Positions 31,422 to 40,262 of a stretch of DNA of 41,600 nucleotides are shown here, in pieces. A program made the position numbers and the translations under genes. The stretch spans positions 1 through 41,600 of the forward strand of contig CAVXTT010000006.1 in NCBI GenBank assembly GCA_963764685.1, read 5' to 3'. Under the pieces are notes generated by a model that worked only from the letters and a program-made list of their open reading frames with translations, was not told the origin of the DNA and made no database searches. The DNA comes from CAVXTT01 sp963764685 (GTDB lineage: Bacteria > Bacteroidota > Ignavibacteria > Ignavibacteriales > Ignavibacteriaceae). Each line of letters opens with the position of its first letter. Position 1 is the stretch's first letter.

Positions 31422-33686
31422 ATGACGGAGTATAAAAATATCGTAAAAGAAAATGTGACAAGTTCCTTAAAGGACTTCGTAAATATTATCCGCCGGAATT
31501 CCGGAGCTGTGTTTATAATAACTTTCTCCTGCATGTGTGTTTCCGGATTATATGCACTGAACTCAAAGGATATATTCAAATCCACCACATCTATTAAAGT
31601 TAATAAGCCTCAGGGGAGCATTCTTGAAGCTCCGATGCTGCCAGAGTTTCAGGAGTTCGGCAGCGACCGTTTTATAGCGAATGAAATGGAGATACTTAAA
31701 AGTTATTCCATTGCAGAGAGGGTTGCAAAAGCTCTGATTGACAGTTCAGGGAATTATGACATCGATAGTTTTTACCTGATCATCGATAATGAGCTTCCCG
31801 GCGGCAATGAACATAAAAAAGTCCTGACAGTAGATAAAATTATTGAAATATTTCAGGAGAAAGTTTCGATTGAACAGAGGAGGGGACTCGATATTATTGA
31901 AGTATCGGTTGAATCTATTTCATCTTTTGAGTCTGCGCTTATCGGAAATTGCTTTGCAAACGAATACAGGAATTTAAACCTCGAAATCAATAGAAATCAT
32001 TTGACCATTGTTAAAGAATTTTTATTCGTCCAGAAAGTTGAGAAACTGGGACAGCTTAATAAAGCTGAGCAGGAACTAAGGGCGTTCCAGGAAAATGGAG
32101 GGATAATTGCGCTGGATTTACAATCGTCTTTGCTCATAAATCAGGTAAGTTCCTTTGAAGCAGAAAAAAATGCAGTACAGATTGAATTAACAGCCACAGC
32201 GAAAGTTCTGGATGAATTGAAAACTGAACTTAACAAACAGAATCCAAGATTAGCTGATTATCTTTCAAGTATTTCTTCAGAAGTATATTTTAAGTCACTC
32301 CAGGAGCAAATTGCAAGGTTAGAGTTGAACAGGGATATTGCCATCGCAAATAAGAACAGTAAAATTAATAATCCTGATCTTAATGCCGATTATGAAAAGA
32401 GGATTATTGATCTGAAGGAAAAGCTGGAAGAAAAAATAAAAGTTGTGAAGGCGGGAATATTTGCCAGCAGTCCTGATGAAATTAAAGAATTATCAAAAAA
32501 AATCATTGAAGAGGAGATTAAGTTTCATTCACTCACAATTTCTTTAAAGGAGCTGAAGAGAATAGTTGACCAGTATGATAAAGAATTTAATAAACTACCC
32601 CGGGCAGCAATAGAACTTGCCGGGTATCAGCGAAACAGGGAGTCTTTAGAAAAACTTTATGTATTAGTCGAAGAAAAATTTCAACAGGCACTTATCAACG
32701 AGCAGTCCCAACCCGGTAGTGTTTACATTATCGATAAAGCAAGAAGGACAACTAAACCAGACAAACCAAACAGATATCTGATTGTGGTGGTAGGCTTTAT
32801 ACTTGGTTCAGGAATTTCATTCGGTTATATTTTCCTTAGAAAATCATTCGACACTACAATCAAGAATCCGGAAGATATAAAAGGAGAAGATATAAATGTT
32901 CTTGCCTGGATACCCAAAATTGATGGGTTGGGTCTGGACGGCAACAACGATTGTGAATTTATTGTATCAAGAAAACCTGATTCCGTAGCCAGTGAAGCAT
33001 TCAGAGCACTGCGGACAAGAATCAGATATTCAAAGATCAAATCTTTAAAATTGATCACGCTGCTGGTAACCTCTTCCGCCCCGCAGGAAGGAAAAACCTC
33101 CATAAGTATTAATCTTGCAAGTGCGTTCGCACAGTCCCATATAAAGACTCTGCTTATCGACTGCGATCTCAGGAAACCAAGAATCCACTCAATATTTAAG
33201 ATGGATAAATGTCCAGGGCTGGTTGACTACCTTTCAGGGTCCATACCGTTAACTGATGTAATCAGAAGATCTTCTGAAGAGAATCTTGATATAATCACTT
33301 CAGGAGCAGGACCCGCGAATCCGGCTGAAATTTTGGAATCAATGGAAATGAGTAATTTTCTTAAGTTAATTAGGCAGAAATATGAGATTATTATAATTGA
33401 TTCAGCCCCTGTAATCCCGGTTGCAGACACGGAGATCCTGGTAAAACATATAGACGCTTCATTGCTTGTTGTTTCAGCGGAAACAACGGAAACGGATCTG
33501 ATGAGGAAGTCTGTTGAACTGCTTCAAAATGAAAATTCAACATTCATTGGTACTGTTCTCAACAATTTCAGTTATAAAGCCGGTTATGCAAGCTATTATA
33601 AATATTATTATTATTACAGTACACCTTTGAAAAAAGAATCAATCGCCGGAAATTTACCGGTTAAACTTAAAAATACTGATAAATGA
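31422..33686 (+). CDS. Wzc-type polysaccharide copolymerase and bacterial tyrosine kinase
   Basis: Inner-membrane protein that sets chain length and drives export in Wzy-type pathways. I start at the ATG at 31422 after GGAG (31413-31416); the longer frame upstream lies inside the previous gene. The 754 residues have a Wzz domain with a first helix (about 28-45), a long coiled-coil part (about 200-430), a second helix before SFGYIFLRKSFD, and a BY-kinase domain: Walker A SSAPQEGKT with K558, Walker A' LLIDCDLRKP with D580/D582, and Walker B IIIDSAPV with D660. The C-terminus has a tyrosine cluster: Y722, Y725, Y726 and Y728-Y732. This is the site of autophosphorylation in the family. Overlaps the next gene by four bases. 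Confidence 0.93.
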   Translation: MTEYKNIVKENVTSSLKDFVNIIRRNSGAVFIITFSCMCVSGLYALNSKDIFKSTTSIKVNKPQGSILEAPMLPEFQEFGSDRFIANEMEILKSYSIAERVAKALIDSSGNYDIDSFYLIIDNELPGGNEHKKVLTVDKIIEIFQEKVSIEQRRGLDIIEVSVESISSFESALIGNCFANEYRNLNLEINRNHLTIVKEFLFVQKVEKLGQLNKAEQELRAFQENGGIIALDLQSSLLINQVSSFEAEKNAVQIELTATAKVLDELKTELNKQNPRLADYLSSISSEVYFKSLQEQIARLELNRDIAIANKNSKINNPDLNADYEKRIIDLKEKLEEKIKVVKAGIFASSPDEIKELSKKIIEEEIKFHSLTISLKELKRIVDQYDKEFNKLPRAAIELAGYQRNRESLEKLYVLVEEKFQQALINEQSQPGSVYIIDKARRTTKPDKPNRYLIVVVGFILGSGISFGYIFLRKSFDTTIKNPEDIKGEDINVLAWIPKIDGLGLDGNNDCEFIVSRKPDSVASEAFRALRTRIRYSKIKSLKLITLLVTSSAPQEGKTSISINLASAFAQSHIKTLLIDCDLRKPRIHSIFKMDKCPGLVDYLSGSIPLTDVIRRSSEENLDIITSGAGPANPAEILESMEMSNFLKLIRQKYEIIIIDSAPVIPVADTEILVKHIDASLLVVSAETTETDLMRKSVELLQNENSTFIGTVLNNFSYKAGYASYYKYYYYYSTPLKKESIAGNLPVKLKNTDK

Positions 33687-35267
33687 AAAAGCTAGTTTTT
33701 CTCATAATTCTTTCCTTCGCAATTCAAATATCCAGTCAAAAACAACCGGATTATAAAGAGAGGCTTCATCCTTTTATTGCCGACTCCCTTATGGTTGAAC
33801 AGCAATATGATGTAGGCGCAACTGAAGGGATCATAGATCCTGATGAATATATACTTGCCCCCGGCGACAAAATTTTTGTCTCGATAAATGGTTATGAAGA
33901 AGTGACAGTTAATTCTTTGATAAATCAGGAGGGATATCTCTACATCCCGAAAGTCGGGGGTGTTGATTTAAGAAACTTAAGCCTTAATGAAGGAAAGAAA
34001 AAAATATTAGACCAGATAAACCGGTATTATCAAAATGTTGATGTCTTTGTTTCATTATATGACTTCAGAAAAATTAAAGTTTCTCTCATTGGAGATGTAA
34101 AAAAACCTTCGACATATGTTATTACAGGGAACAGCCGTCTGGTGGATTTGATACTAAAATCTCAGGGCTTTAATACCTCTTCGGATGTGAGGAACATTAA
34201 GATAAAAAGCTCTTCAGGAGAAGAAAAGAAATATGATCTGCTCTCTTTTCTCAGGCTTGGAGACAAAACCCAAAACCCTTATCTAAGGGAAGGAGATATT
34301 GCCATAATATCTAAAGTAGACAGGACAGTTTCAATCAGCGGGGAGATAATGTATCCCGGTAGTTATGAATTTGTTGAGGGGGAAACAGCTGGAGATCTGA
34401 TTAATATTATCCGGAGGTTTATCAAGTAAAGCCAGGAAGGATAGTATCGAACTCATAAGGTTTGCAGCGGATGGCAAAAAGCAAATCAGTGAATACTATT
34501 CCTACTCTGATTTGATCCAAACTCCCCTGATAATGGAAGATAAAGATCATTTAGTTGTTAGAGGATTACCGGAATATCTGGAGGAAAAATATGTATTTCT
34601 TGAAGGGTTTATCCACTTTCCCGGTTATTATAAAATTACTGAAAATAAAACCAAACTGTCAGATATGATTATAGAAGCCGGGGGGTTTAGGAAGGAAGCT
34701 TCGTTGAACGAATCAAATCTATACAGAGAATCCGGTTCGGAAGATTATGATGCCGAGTTTGAACGGTTAAAATTAATTCCCAGGTCAGATATGACTGAAG
34801 ATGAATACGATTATCTAAAAGCTAAATCCCGTCAGAGAAAAGGGAATGTCGTTGTTGACTTCCAGAAATTATTCACTGAAAAGGATACCACAGAAGATAT
34901 TTTTCTGAAAAGCGGGGACAGGATTACAGTACCCGAAGCAAAAAATTATATTATCTTAATCGGTCAGGTAATCTCACCGGGAAATGTAATTTATAGAGAA
35001 GGATTAACTTACAAGGATTATATTTCAATTGCCGGAGGATTTGGCTGGCGCGCTTTAGAAAATGATATACGGATAGTCAAAGCTAAGACGGGGGAATGGC
35101 TCGACGCTGATGATGAAATTATACTTGAACCCGGAGATACTATCTGGGTACCTGAAGATCCACCCGGACCAAAATTCTGGGTTGTTTTTTTGGATATATT
35201 AACAGTAATGGGGCAATTGGCAACAGTAGTTGCAGCTGTTGTTGCAGTAATAGCCATATCGAGGTAA
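33683..35267 (+). CDS. Polysaccharide export outer-membrane protein (Wza/OPX-like), one frameshift
   Basis: Periplasmic and outer-membrane exit channel for the polysaccharide. The first frame (33683-34429) has a signal peptide (MKKLVFLIILSFAIQISSQ), a Poly_export domain (YILAPGDKIFVSING...), and an SLBB repeat (SLIGDVKKPSTYVI). The frame then shifts at 34411-34412 (ATCCGGAGG): one extra C. Removing it gives INIIGGLSSKARK and joins the rest (to 35267), which carries two further SLBB repeats (VFLEGFIHFPGYYKI and IILIGQVISPGNVIY) and a GDTIWVPE end. Corrected length 527 residues. The C-terminus is a hydrophobic helix (ILTVMGQLATVVAAVVAVIAI). It starts inside the Wzc stop (four-base overlap) and is followed after two bases by the Wzz-like gene. 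Confidence 0.82.
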
Positions 35268-35269
35268 GC

Positions 35270-36413
35270 ATGACATTTCATCAATTCTTAAACATTATCC
35301 TTTTTAATAAAACAAAAATTATTAAAATAACTTTAATCTCATCTTTAATACTTTTTCTGATATTACTCTTTGTTTATCCGCGAACTTATATGTCGACCGT
35401 TTCAATCCTGCCCCCTGAGAAAAATAACTCTTTCCAGGGACTTGGTAGTCTGATGGGTGGTGGAGATTTTACATCTTTAAGGTTACAACGGGAACAGTCA
35501 ACGCAAATTCTCAACTCTACATTGAAATACTTAAAAAGCCGGACAGCTTCTGAATTTGTTATTAAAAAATTAAATCTCATAGATTATTTGGATGCTGAAG
35601 ATCTTGTTGAGGCCTCTGAAAAATTAACAAAAAGATTAACACTGGATCTGACAAAAGAAGGGATTGTTAAAGTTTCAGTTGAAGTAAATACATCGCTTAT
35701 TTCCACAATTTTCCTCGAGATAAGGAAGCACCAAGAATATTGGCTGCCAGGATTTCCAATACCTTTGTGCGAAGCACTTGATTTGATAAACAGAGAGAAA
35801 TTATCTTCAAAAGCCAAGAAATGCAAGGAAGTATATTGAAGAACAATTATGGTTAACTAAAACAAAACTTGATTCTACCGAAATAGGCATTAATGAACTT
35901 TCAGCAGAAGAATAAAACGATTTCGCTTCCTGATCAGCTTAAAGCAGTTATTGAAGGAGCTGCACAGCTTAAAACTGAAATACTTAGAGACAGAGGTGGA
36001 AATCGGACTTCTACAAACAAATCTTCGGGAGGATAATAAGAACTCTCAGTCTCTTTAAAGACAAACTGGCAAATCTTCAGAAACAATATGAGAAGATGGA
36101 GATTGGAAATCAGGATTTTTTACTTGCATTCAGAGATGTGCCGGAACTCGGACGGGAACTAGCTTCCCTCCTGAGAGATGTGAAAATTCAGAATGAAGTT
36201 TATCTAATCCTGCAGCAGCAGTATTATAAAGAAAAAATTCAGGAAAATAAGGATATACCCACTATTGAAGTATTGGATGAAGCTATCCCGCCTAAAAACC
36301 CGGTCGGACCAAATGTTTTGTATTCATCATTCCTTGGAGCTTTATTTATATTACTTTTAACTTCTGCGGTCATTTTAATGTCAGAGAAAAAATCCTTAAA
36401 AATAAAATCTTAG
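35270..36413 (+). pseudogene. Wzz-like chain-length determinant, at least six frameshifts
   Basis: Coding sequence for a polysaccharide copolymerase without a kinase domain. The N-terminal helix (about 20-37), YMSTVSILPPEKNNS and the coiled-coil region are clear, and the C-terminal helix (LYSSFLGALFILLLTSAVILM) with its PKNPVGPN lead is intact at 36300-36390. Reading through requires one missing base near 35710 and single extra bases near 35769 (C), 35820 (A), 35898 (C), 35989 (G) and 36054 (T). With these repaired it is a continuous 379-residue protein, with EEQLWLTKTKLDSTE, KNKTISLPDQLKAVIE and KDKLANLQKQYEKMEI in order. Because the amino-acid sequence is well kept in each piece, sequencing error is more likely than real decay. 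Two bases after the SLBB gene. Confidence 0.8.
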
Positions 36414-36419
36414 GTTTTT

Positions 36420-37361
36420 ATGAAAGATTGTGCTGTTGTTACAGGAGGTGCCGGTTTCCTGGGTTCCCATTTATGCGACCGGTTGATAAAAGAAAATCTC
36501 AGTGTACTTGTATTGATAATTTGATAACAGGAAATATTAGTAATATTGCTCATCTGGCCGGCAATGAAAATTTTACATTTATCAAGCATGATGTTACAAA
36601 CTATATATATCTGCCGGGTAGAGTTGATTATATTTTCCATTTTGCTTCTCCAGCGAGTCCTATAGATTATCTTCAATCTGCCGATTCAAACTTTAAAGGT
36701 GGGATCACTGGGCACACATAAAGCACTGGGACTTGCAAAAGAAAAGAAAGCCAGATTTCTTCTTGCATCTACCTCAGAAGTATATGGCGATCCTGAAGTT
36801 CATCCTCAGAGTGAAGATTATTGGGGAAATGTAAATCCTATTGGTCCTAGGGGAGTTTATGATGAAGCTAAAAGATTTGCGGAAGCAATAACAATGGCTT
36901 ATCACCGGTATCATGGAGTTGATACAAGGATTGTAAGAATTTTTAATACCTATGGCCCTAGAATGCGTCTGGATGATGGCAGCGCATTACCGGCATTTGT
37001 TGGTCAGGCTTTGAGAGGTGAGGACATTACGGTATTTGGAGATGGTTCCCAGACAAGAAGTTTTTGTTTTGTTGACGATCTTATAGACGGAATATTTAAG
37101 CTGATGATGTCAGATGAAACCTATCCGGTAAATATTGGGAATCCTGAAGAAATAACGATATTGAAGTTTGCCCAGGAAGTTATTAAAATTACCGGTTCAA
37201 AAAGTAAAATTATTTATCAGCCGCTTCCTGAAGATGATCCTAAAGTACGTCAGCCCGATATTAGGAAAGCTATAGAAATACTGGCTTGGAAACCAAAAAT
37301 TAACAGGCAGGTAGGTCTTAAACGAACCATCGACTATTTTCAAAAACAGGTAAATGGTTAA
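36420..37361 (+). pseudogene. UDP-glucuronate decarboxylase (UDP-xylose synthase)-like, two frameshifts
   Basis: NAD+-dependent SDR enzyme making UDP-xylose from UDP-glucuronate, a donor sugar for the polymer. The first piece has the Rossmann GGAGFLGSHL, the second IDNLITGNISNI and FHFASPASPIDYL, the third STSEVYGDP, HPQSEDYWGNVNPIGPR and the active-site YDEAKR, then RIFNTYGPRM, DGSQTRSFCFVDDLI and PEEITILKFAQ. The frame shifts twice: one missing base near 36507 and one extra G near 36700. They cancel, so the repaired product has 313 residues, the normal length. The YWGNVNPIGPR-YDE-KR pattern is specific for this enzyme over dTDP-glucose dehydratase. Ends eight bases inside the flippase gene. 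Confidence 0.82.
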
Positions 37362-38865
37362 ATACCTATCGTCCCCCATAGTCACTGCTGTTTTTTTCCT
37401 CTCTTTGATCGGGATCATATCTAGGGGACTCGGTTTTATACGAGAGATGCTCTTTGCGGCACTATTCGGTGTTTCTTCTTCCTATGACCTTTACTTAATT
37501 GCTATAATTATACCCTTTACAATTAATATAATTATTTTCTACATAGCTCAAAATCATATTGTGCCTAAATATAATTCTATTAAAGCTGCTTCTCATGATA
37601 ACTCAATAACTTTTATAAAAAACAGTCTCAGCGTTTTTACAATTCTTGGCTTAGCAGTTTCTATTGTTCTATTTGGGGTATCCCGATGGATTTTTGAATG
37701 GCTTATGGAATTTCCCCGAAAATCTGGATATTGCAATAAATATTTTTAACATTTGTTTGTTATCTATTCCTATCAATAGTGCCTTTGCAGTAATAAGTTC
37801 TTATTATCAATCTGAATTAAATTTCAAATTACCCGCAGCTGCACAACTTCTTCAAAATATTGCAATAATAATTATTGTGGTTCTGTTTGCCGGTTCTATT
37901 GGTACTTTTAGTATAGTGTTTGGCTATGTTGCGGGAAGCATTTTACAATTGTTGGTCTTATACCTGGCTTTCAGCAGAAAATTTAAGTTAACCCCTTTTA
38001 AAATTAGTCTTTCAGAGATCAGCGATATTTTTTCACCCACACTTCTTATGATAATTGTCATAGAATCTATAAGTTAACTTTATTTGTTGAGTGATCGTCT
38101 TCTCTATAAATATGTGGAATCGGGTGGAATAGCTGCGTTAAATTACGCATTTAATCTTTTTTTTCTTCCTCTCTGTATTTTCAATAGCAATCACTACTGT
38201 GACCCTTCCAAATTTCAGTAACTGGATAAAAGATCAGGATAAAGATAAGATTAAAAGAAGAACTAATGATATTTTGGACATAAATTTATTTTTTTTCATA
38301 CCAGTCGCCGTGGTTTTTTACTTGGATGGTGATGTAATAATCACATTACTTTTCGGGAGAGGAATGTTTGACCTTCAGGCAGCAAATATGACTTTCAATG
38401 TTCTCAAAATATTCGCAATATCATTGGTGTTTTTTTCATTATATGGGATATTAAATAAACTTTTCTATAGTCTTAATCTTATCAAGCCGCTCTTATTAAT
38501 TACAATATGTGGAATGGTCATTAAAGTATTTCTGAATTATTTGCTTGTTGAGTAATTTAAAGCAGGATGGGTTGGCTTTAAGCACTACCATAAGTTATTT
38601 CTTTTTCTTTATTGCAGGGTACCTATATCTAAATATATCGAACAATCTTGATATTAAAAGTGGAATCATTCCCAAAATTGTAATTTATGTTACTTGTGTT
38701 ATTATAAGCCGATTGTTATCAGATATCTTTTTCCCAAAGAGCGATGTTCTTTCCGACCTTTTTAGAATTTCGTTATTCGTTTTAATCTATTGGATTTCCA
38801 TAGCGGCTATATTTAACAATATAATTCCGCAAAAAATTGATAAACTTAATAAAATCCCTGGATAA
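37354..38865 (+). pseudogene. MurJ/MviN-like lipid-linked oligosaccharide flippase, three frameshifts and one stop
   Basis: Polytopic membrane protein of the MOP superfamily. The pieces together show the family layout: IISRGLGFIREMLFAALFGVSSSYDLYLIA near the start, the many hydrophobic segments, ALNYAFNLFF, SIAITTVTLPNFS and the LKIFAISLVFFSLYGILNKLFYSL repeat. Frame changes are an extra C in CCCC near 37715, an extra T in a run of eight (38157-38164), and an extra T near 38551. There is also a TAA at 38075-38077 inside an otherwise coding frame (SISxLYLLSDRLLY), where CAA would be expected. Repaired length is 502 residues. The position after UXS fits a Wzx-like role, but sequence looks closer to MviN. 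Confidence 0.75.
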
Positions 38866-38870
38866 AACAA

Positions 38871-39989
38871 TTGCTCGAATATTTTCAATTTACTAAAAGC
38901 CTGGCAAATTATCGTTTACTTAACAATATTCTGAATTTTGCATCGGAATATTTATTAAAACTTGTACGCTTATTTTTTAGCAGAAAAAATAACGATGGGG
39001 GAGTGGTTATTATAACGTTGCATAAAATTGGTGATACTGTATTTACATTTCCTGCAATTAAAGCTTTATTCAATTTTTATAAAGATAAAAAGATTACTTT
39101 AATCTGTTATCCGGCTGGTAAAGAAATATATGAATATTTTTTTAACTGTAAGACGGTTGTTCTTAAAAAAGAAATGTTTTATTTGGGTGACCGCATTGCG
39201 AATTCAACTGCAAGGAGAATAATAAAAAACATGAATCCTGAAATTATTATTGATCTTACTGCTTGTATGAAATCTGCTACACTTATAGTCGATTCACCAG
39301 CGGCAGAAATTAGTGGCTCTAATAGAGAATTATTTAAAGGAATATATAAACACTATTCTCCCGTAAGAAAAATACCCCCATTGACTGATTTGTACCTAGA
39401 TGCTATTAAGACCTTTATTCCGCAATATGATATCTATAGAAAAAATTTATTCATTAAACCGGAAGAAGTAAGTGGTAAAATCCTTATTCACCCATTTGCC
39501 GGATGGAAAGCGAAAGAATGGGGAATGAAGAAATTTATTACATTGGCAAAGGAACTAAGCGTTAAATACAACACTGAGTTTGTTGTTGAATCAGGAAGTA
39601 TGAATAAAGAAATATTTAATGAGGTTCTTTCAAGCGGGATAGAAATAAGGGAAACATTCAACCTTACTGATCTGCTTAATTCCATTGAAGAGTGTGCGAT
39701 GATGATTTCAAACGATACTGGTTGTATTTATCTGGCAGCTGCTTTAGGGAAAGCAACATTTACTATTTACGGACCCACAAATCCATCATACTCAAATCCG
39801 GGTAACAAATATCATTCTTACATTCAGAAAATTATTGAATGTTCACCCAAAAAAGAAGAATTTTGTTTCACCTTCGGCGGCCAGAAAGGATGCCCCTCAT
39901 TTCAATGTATGATTCAACTTTCAGAAAACGAGGTACTTAGTCGGGTAAATAAATTTCTTAATGAAATTGGATTCCAGCCGCGGGGATAA
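38871..39989 (+). CDS. Glycosyltransferase family 9 (heptosyltransferase-like)
   Basis: Adds a sugar to a growing lipid-linked or lipopolysaccharide acceptor on the cytoplasmic face. The 372-residue product has the GT9 layout: VVIITLHKIGDTVFTFPAIKAL in the N-terminal half (the HKIGDTVFTFP loop corresponds to the GDxxxxxPxxxxL motif), and ILIHPFAGWKAKEWGMKKFITLAKEL, MISNDTGCIYLAAALGKATFTIYGPTNPS in the C-terminal half. No ATG is available nearby, so the start is a TTG at 38871, five bases after the flippase stop. The first 40 residues are less conserved. The gene is intact, unlike its neighbours on the left. Substrate and linkage cannot be read. Confidence 0.85.
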   Translation: MLEYFQFTKSLANYRLLNNILNFASEYLLKLVRLFFSRKNNDGGVVIITLHKIGDTVFTFPAIKALFNFYKDKKITLICYPAGKEIYEYFFNCKTVVLKKEMFYLGDRIANSTARRIIKNMNPEIIIDLTACMKSATLIVDSPAAEISGSNRELFKGIYKHYSPVRKIPPLTDLYLDAIKTFIPQYDIYRKNLFIKPEEVSGKILIHPFAGWKAKEWGMKKFITLAKELSVKYNTEFVVESGSMNKEIFNEVLSSGIEIRETFNLTDLLNSIEECAMMISNDTGCIYLAAALGKATFTIYGPTNPSYSNPGNKYHSYIQKIIECSPKKEEFCFTFGGQKGCPSFQCMIQLSENEVLSRVNKFLNEIGFQPRG

Positions 39990-39998
39990 TATAATTAA

Positions 39999-40262
39999 AT
40001 GAACAGATCAGTTAGTTTAATAACACTCTCTGTCATTTTGGTTACGCTATTAATTGGTAATTACCTATTTGGCATCGCTGTGCTTTCAGCCTTTCTCTTT
40101 CTATTAAATAATAAAAACCCATCAACTTTAATATTTATTATACTAGTTCTACTTCAAACACTGGTTGGGGAAGTTAATCCTGCTTTGCGGTTAATAGTGC
40201 AGATTTCAAGTTTTGTTTTATTATCTATTATATTCATAAAAGAATATGGCTTTCAATTTTAA
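39999..40262 (+). CDS. O-antigen ligase/polymerase-like protein, N-terminal fragment
   Basis: The 87-residue frame begins MNRSVSLITL and consists almost only of membrane helices (about 5-20, 23-36, 44-59 and 63-81), like the first helices of O-antigen ligase or polymerase proteins (PF04932 group), which usually have ten or more helices and about 400 residues. The frame is cut at 40262, where sequence of different composition begins, and it overlaps the truncated sensor kinase on the other strand by about 40 bases. A polymerase or ligase is what this locus still lacks, which supports the guess. Only the N-terminus is seen, so the call is tentative. Confidence 0.5.
   Translation: MNRSVSLITLSVILVTLLIGNYLFGIAVLSAFLFLLNNKNPSTLIFIILVLLQTLVGEVNPALRLIVQISSFVLLSIIFIKEYGFQF

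Noticed and set aside
36420..37361. dTDP-glucose 4,6-dehydratase
   Set aside because: YWGNVNPIGPR followed by YDEAKR is the pattern of UDP-glucuronate decarboxylase.
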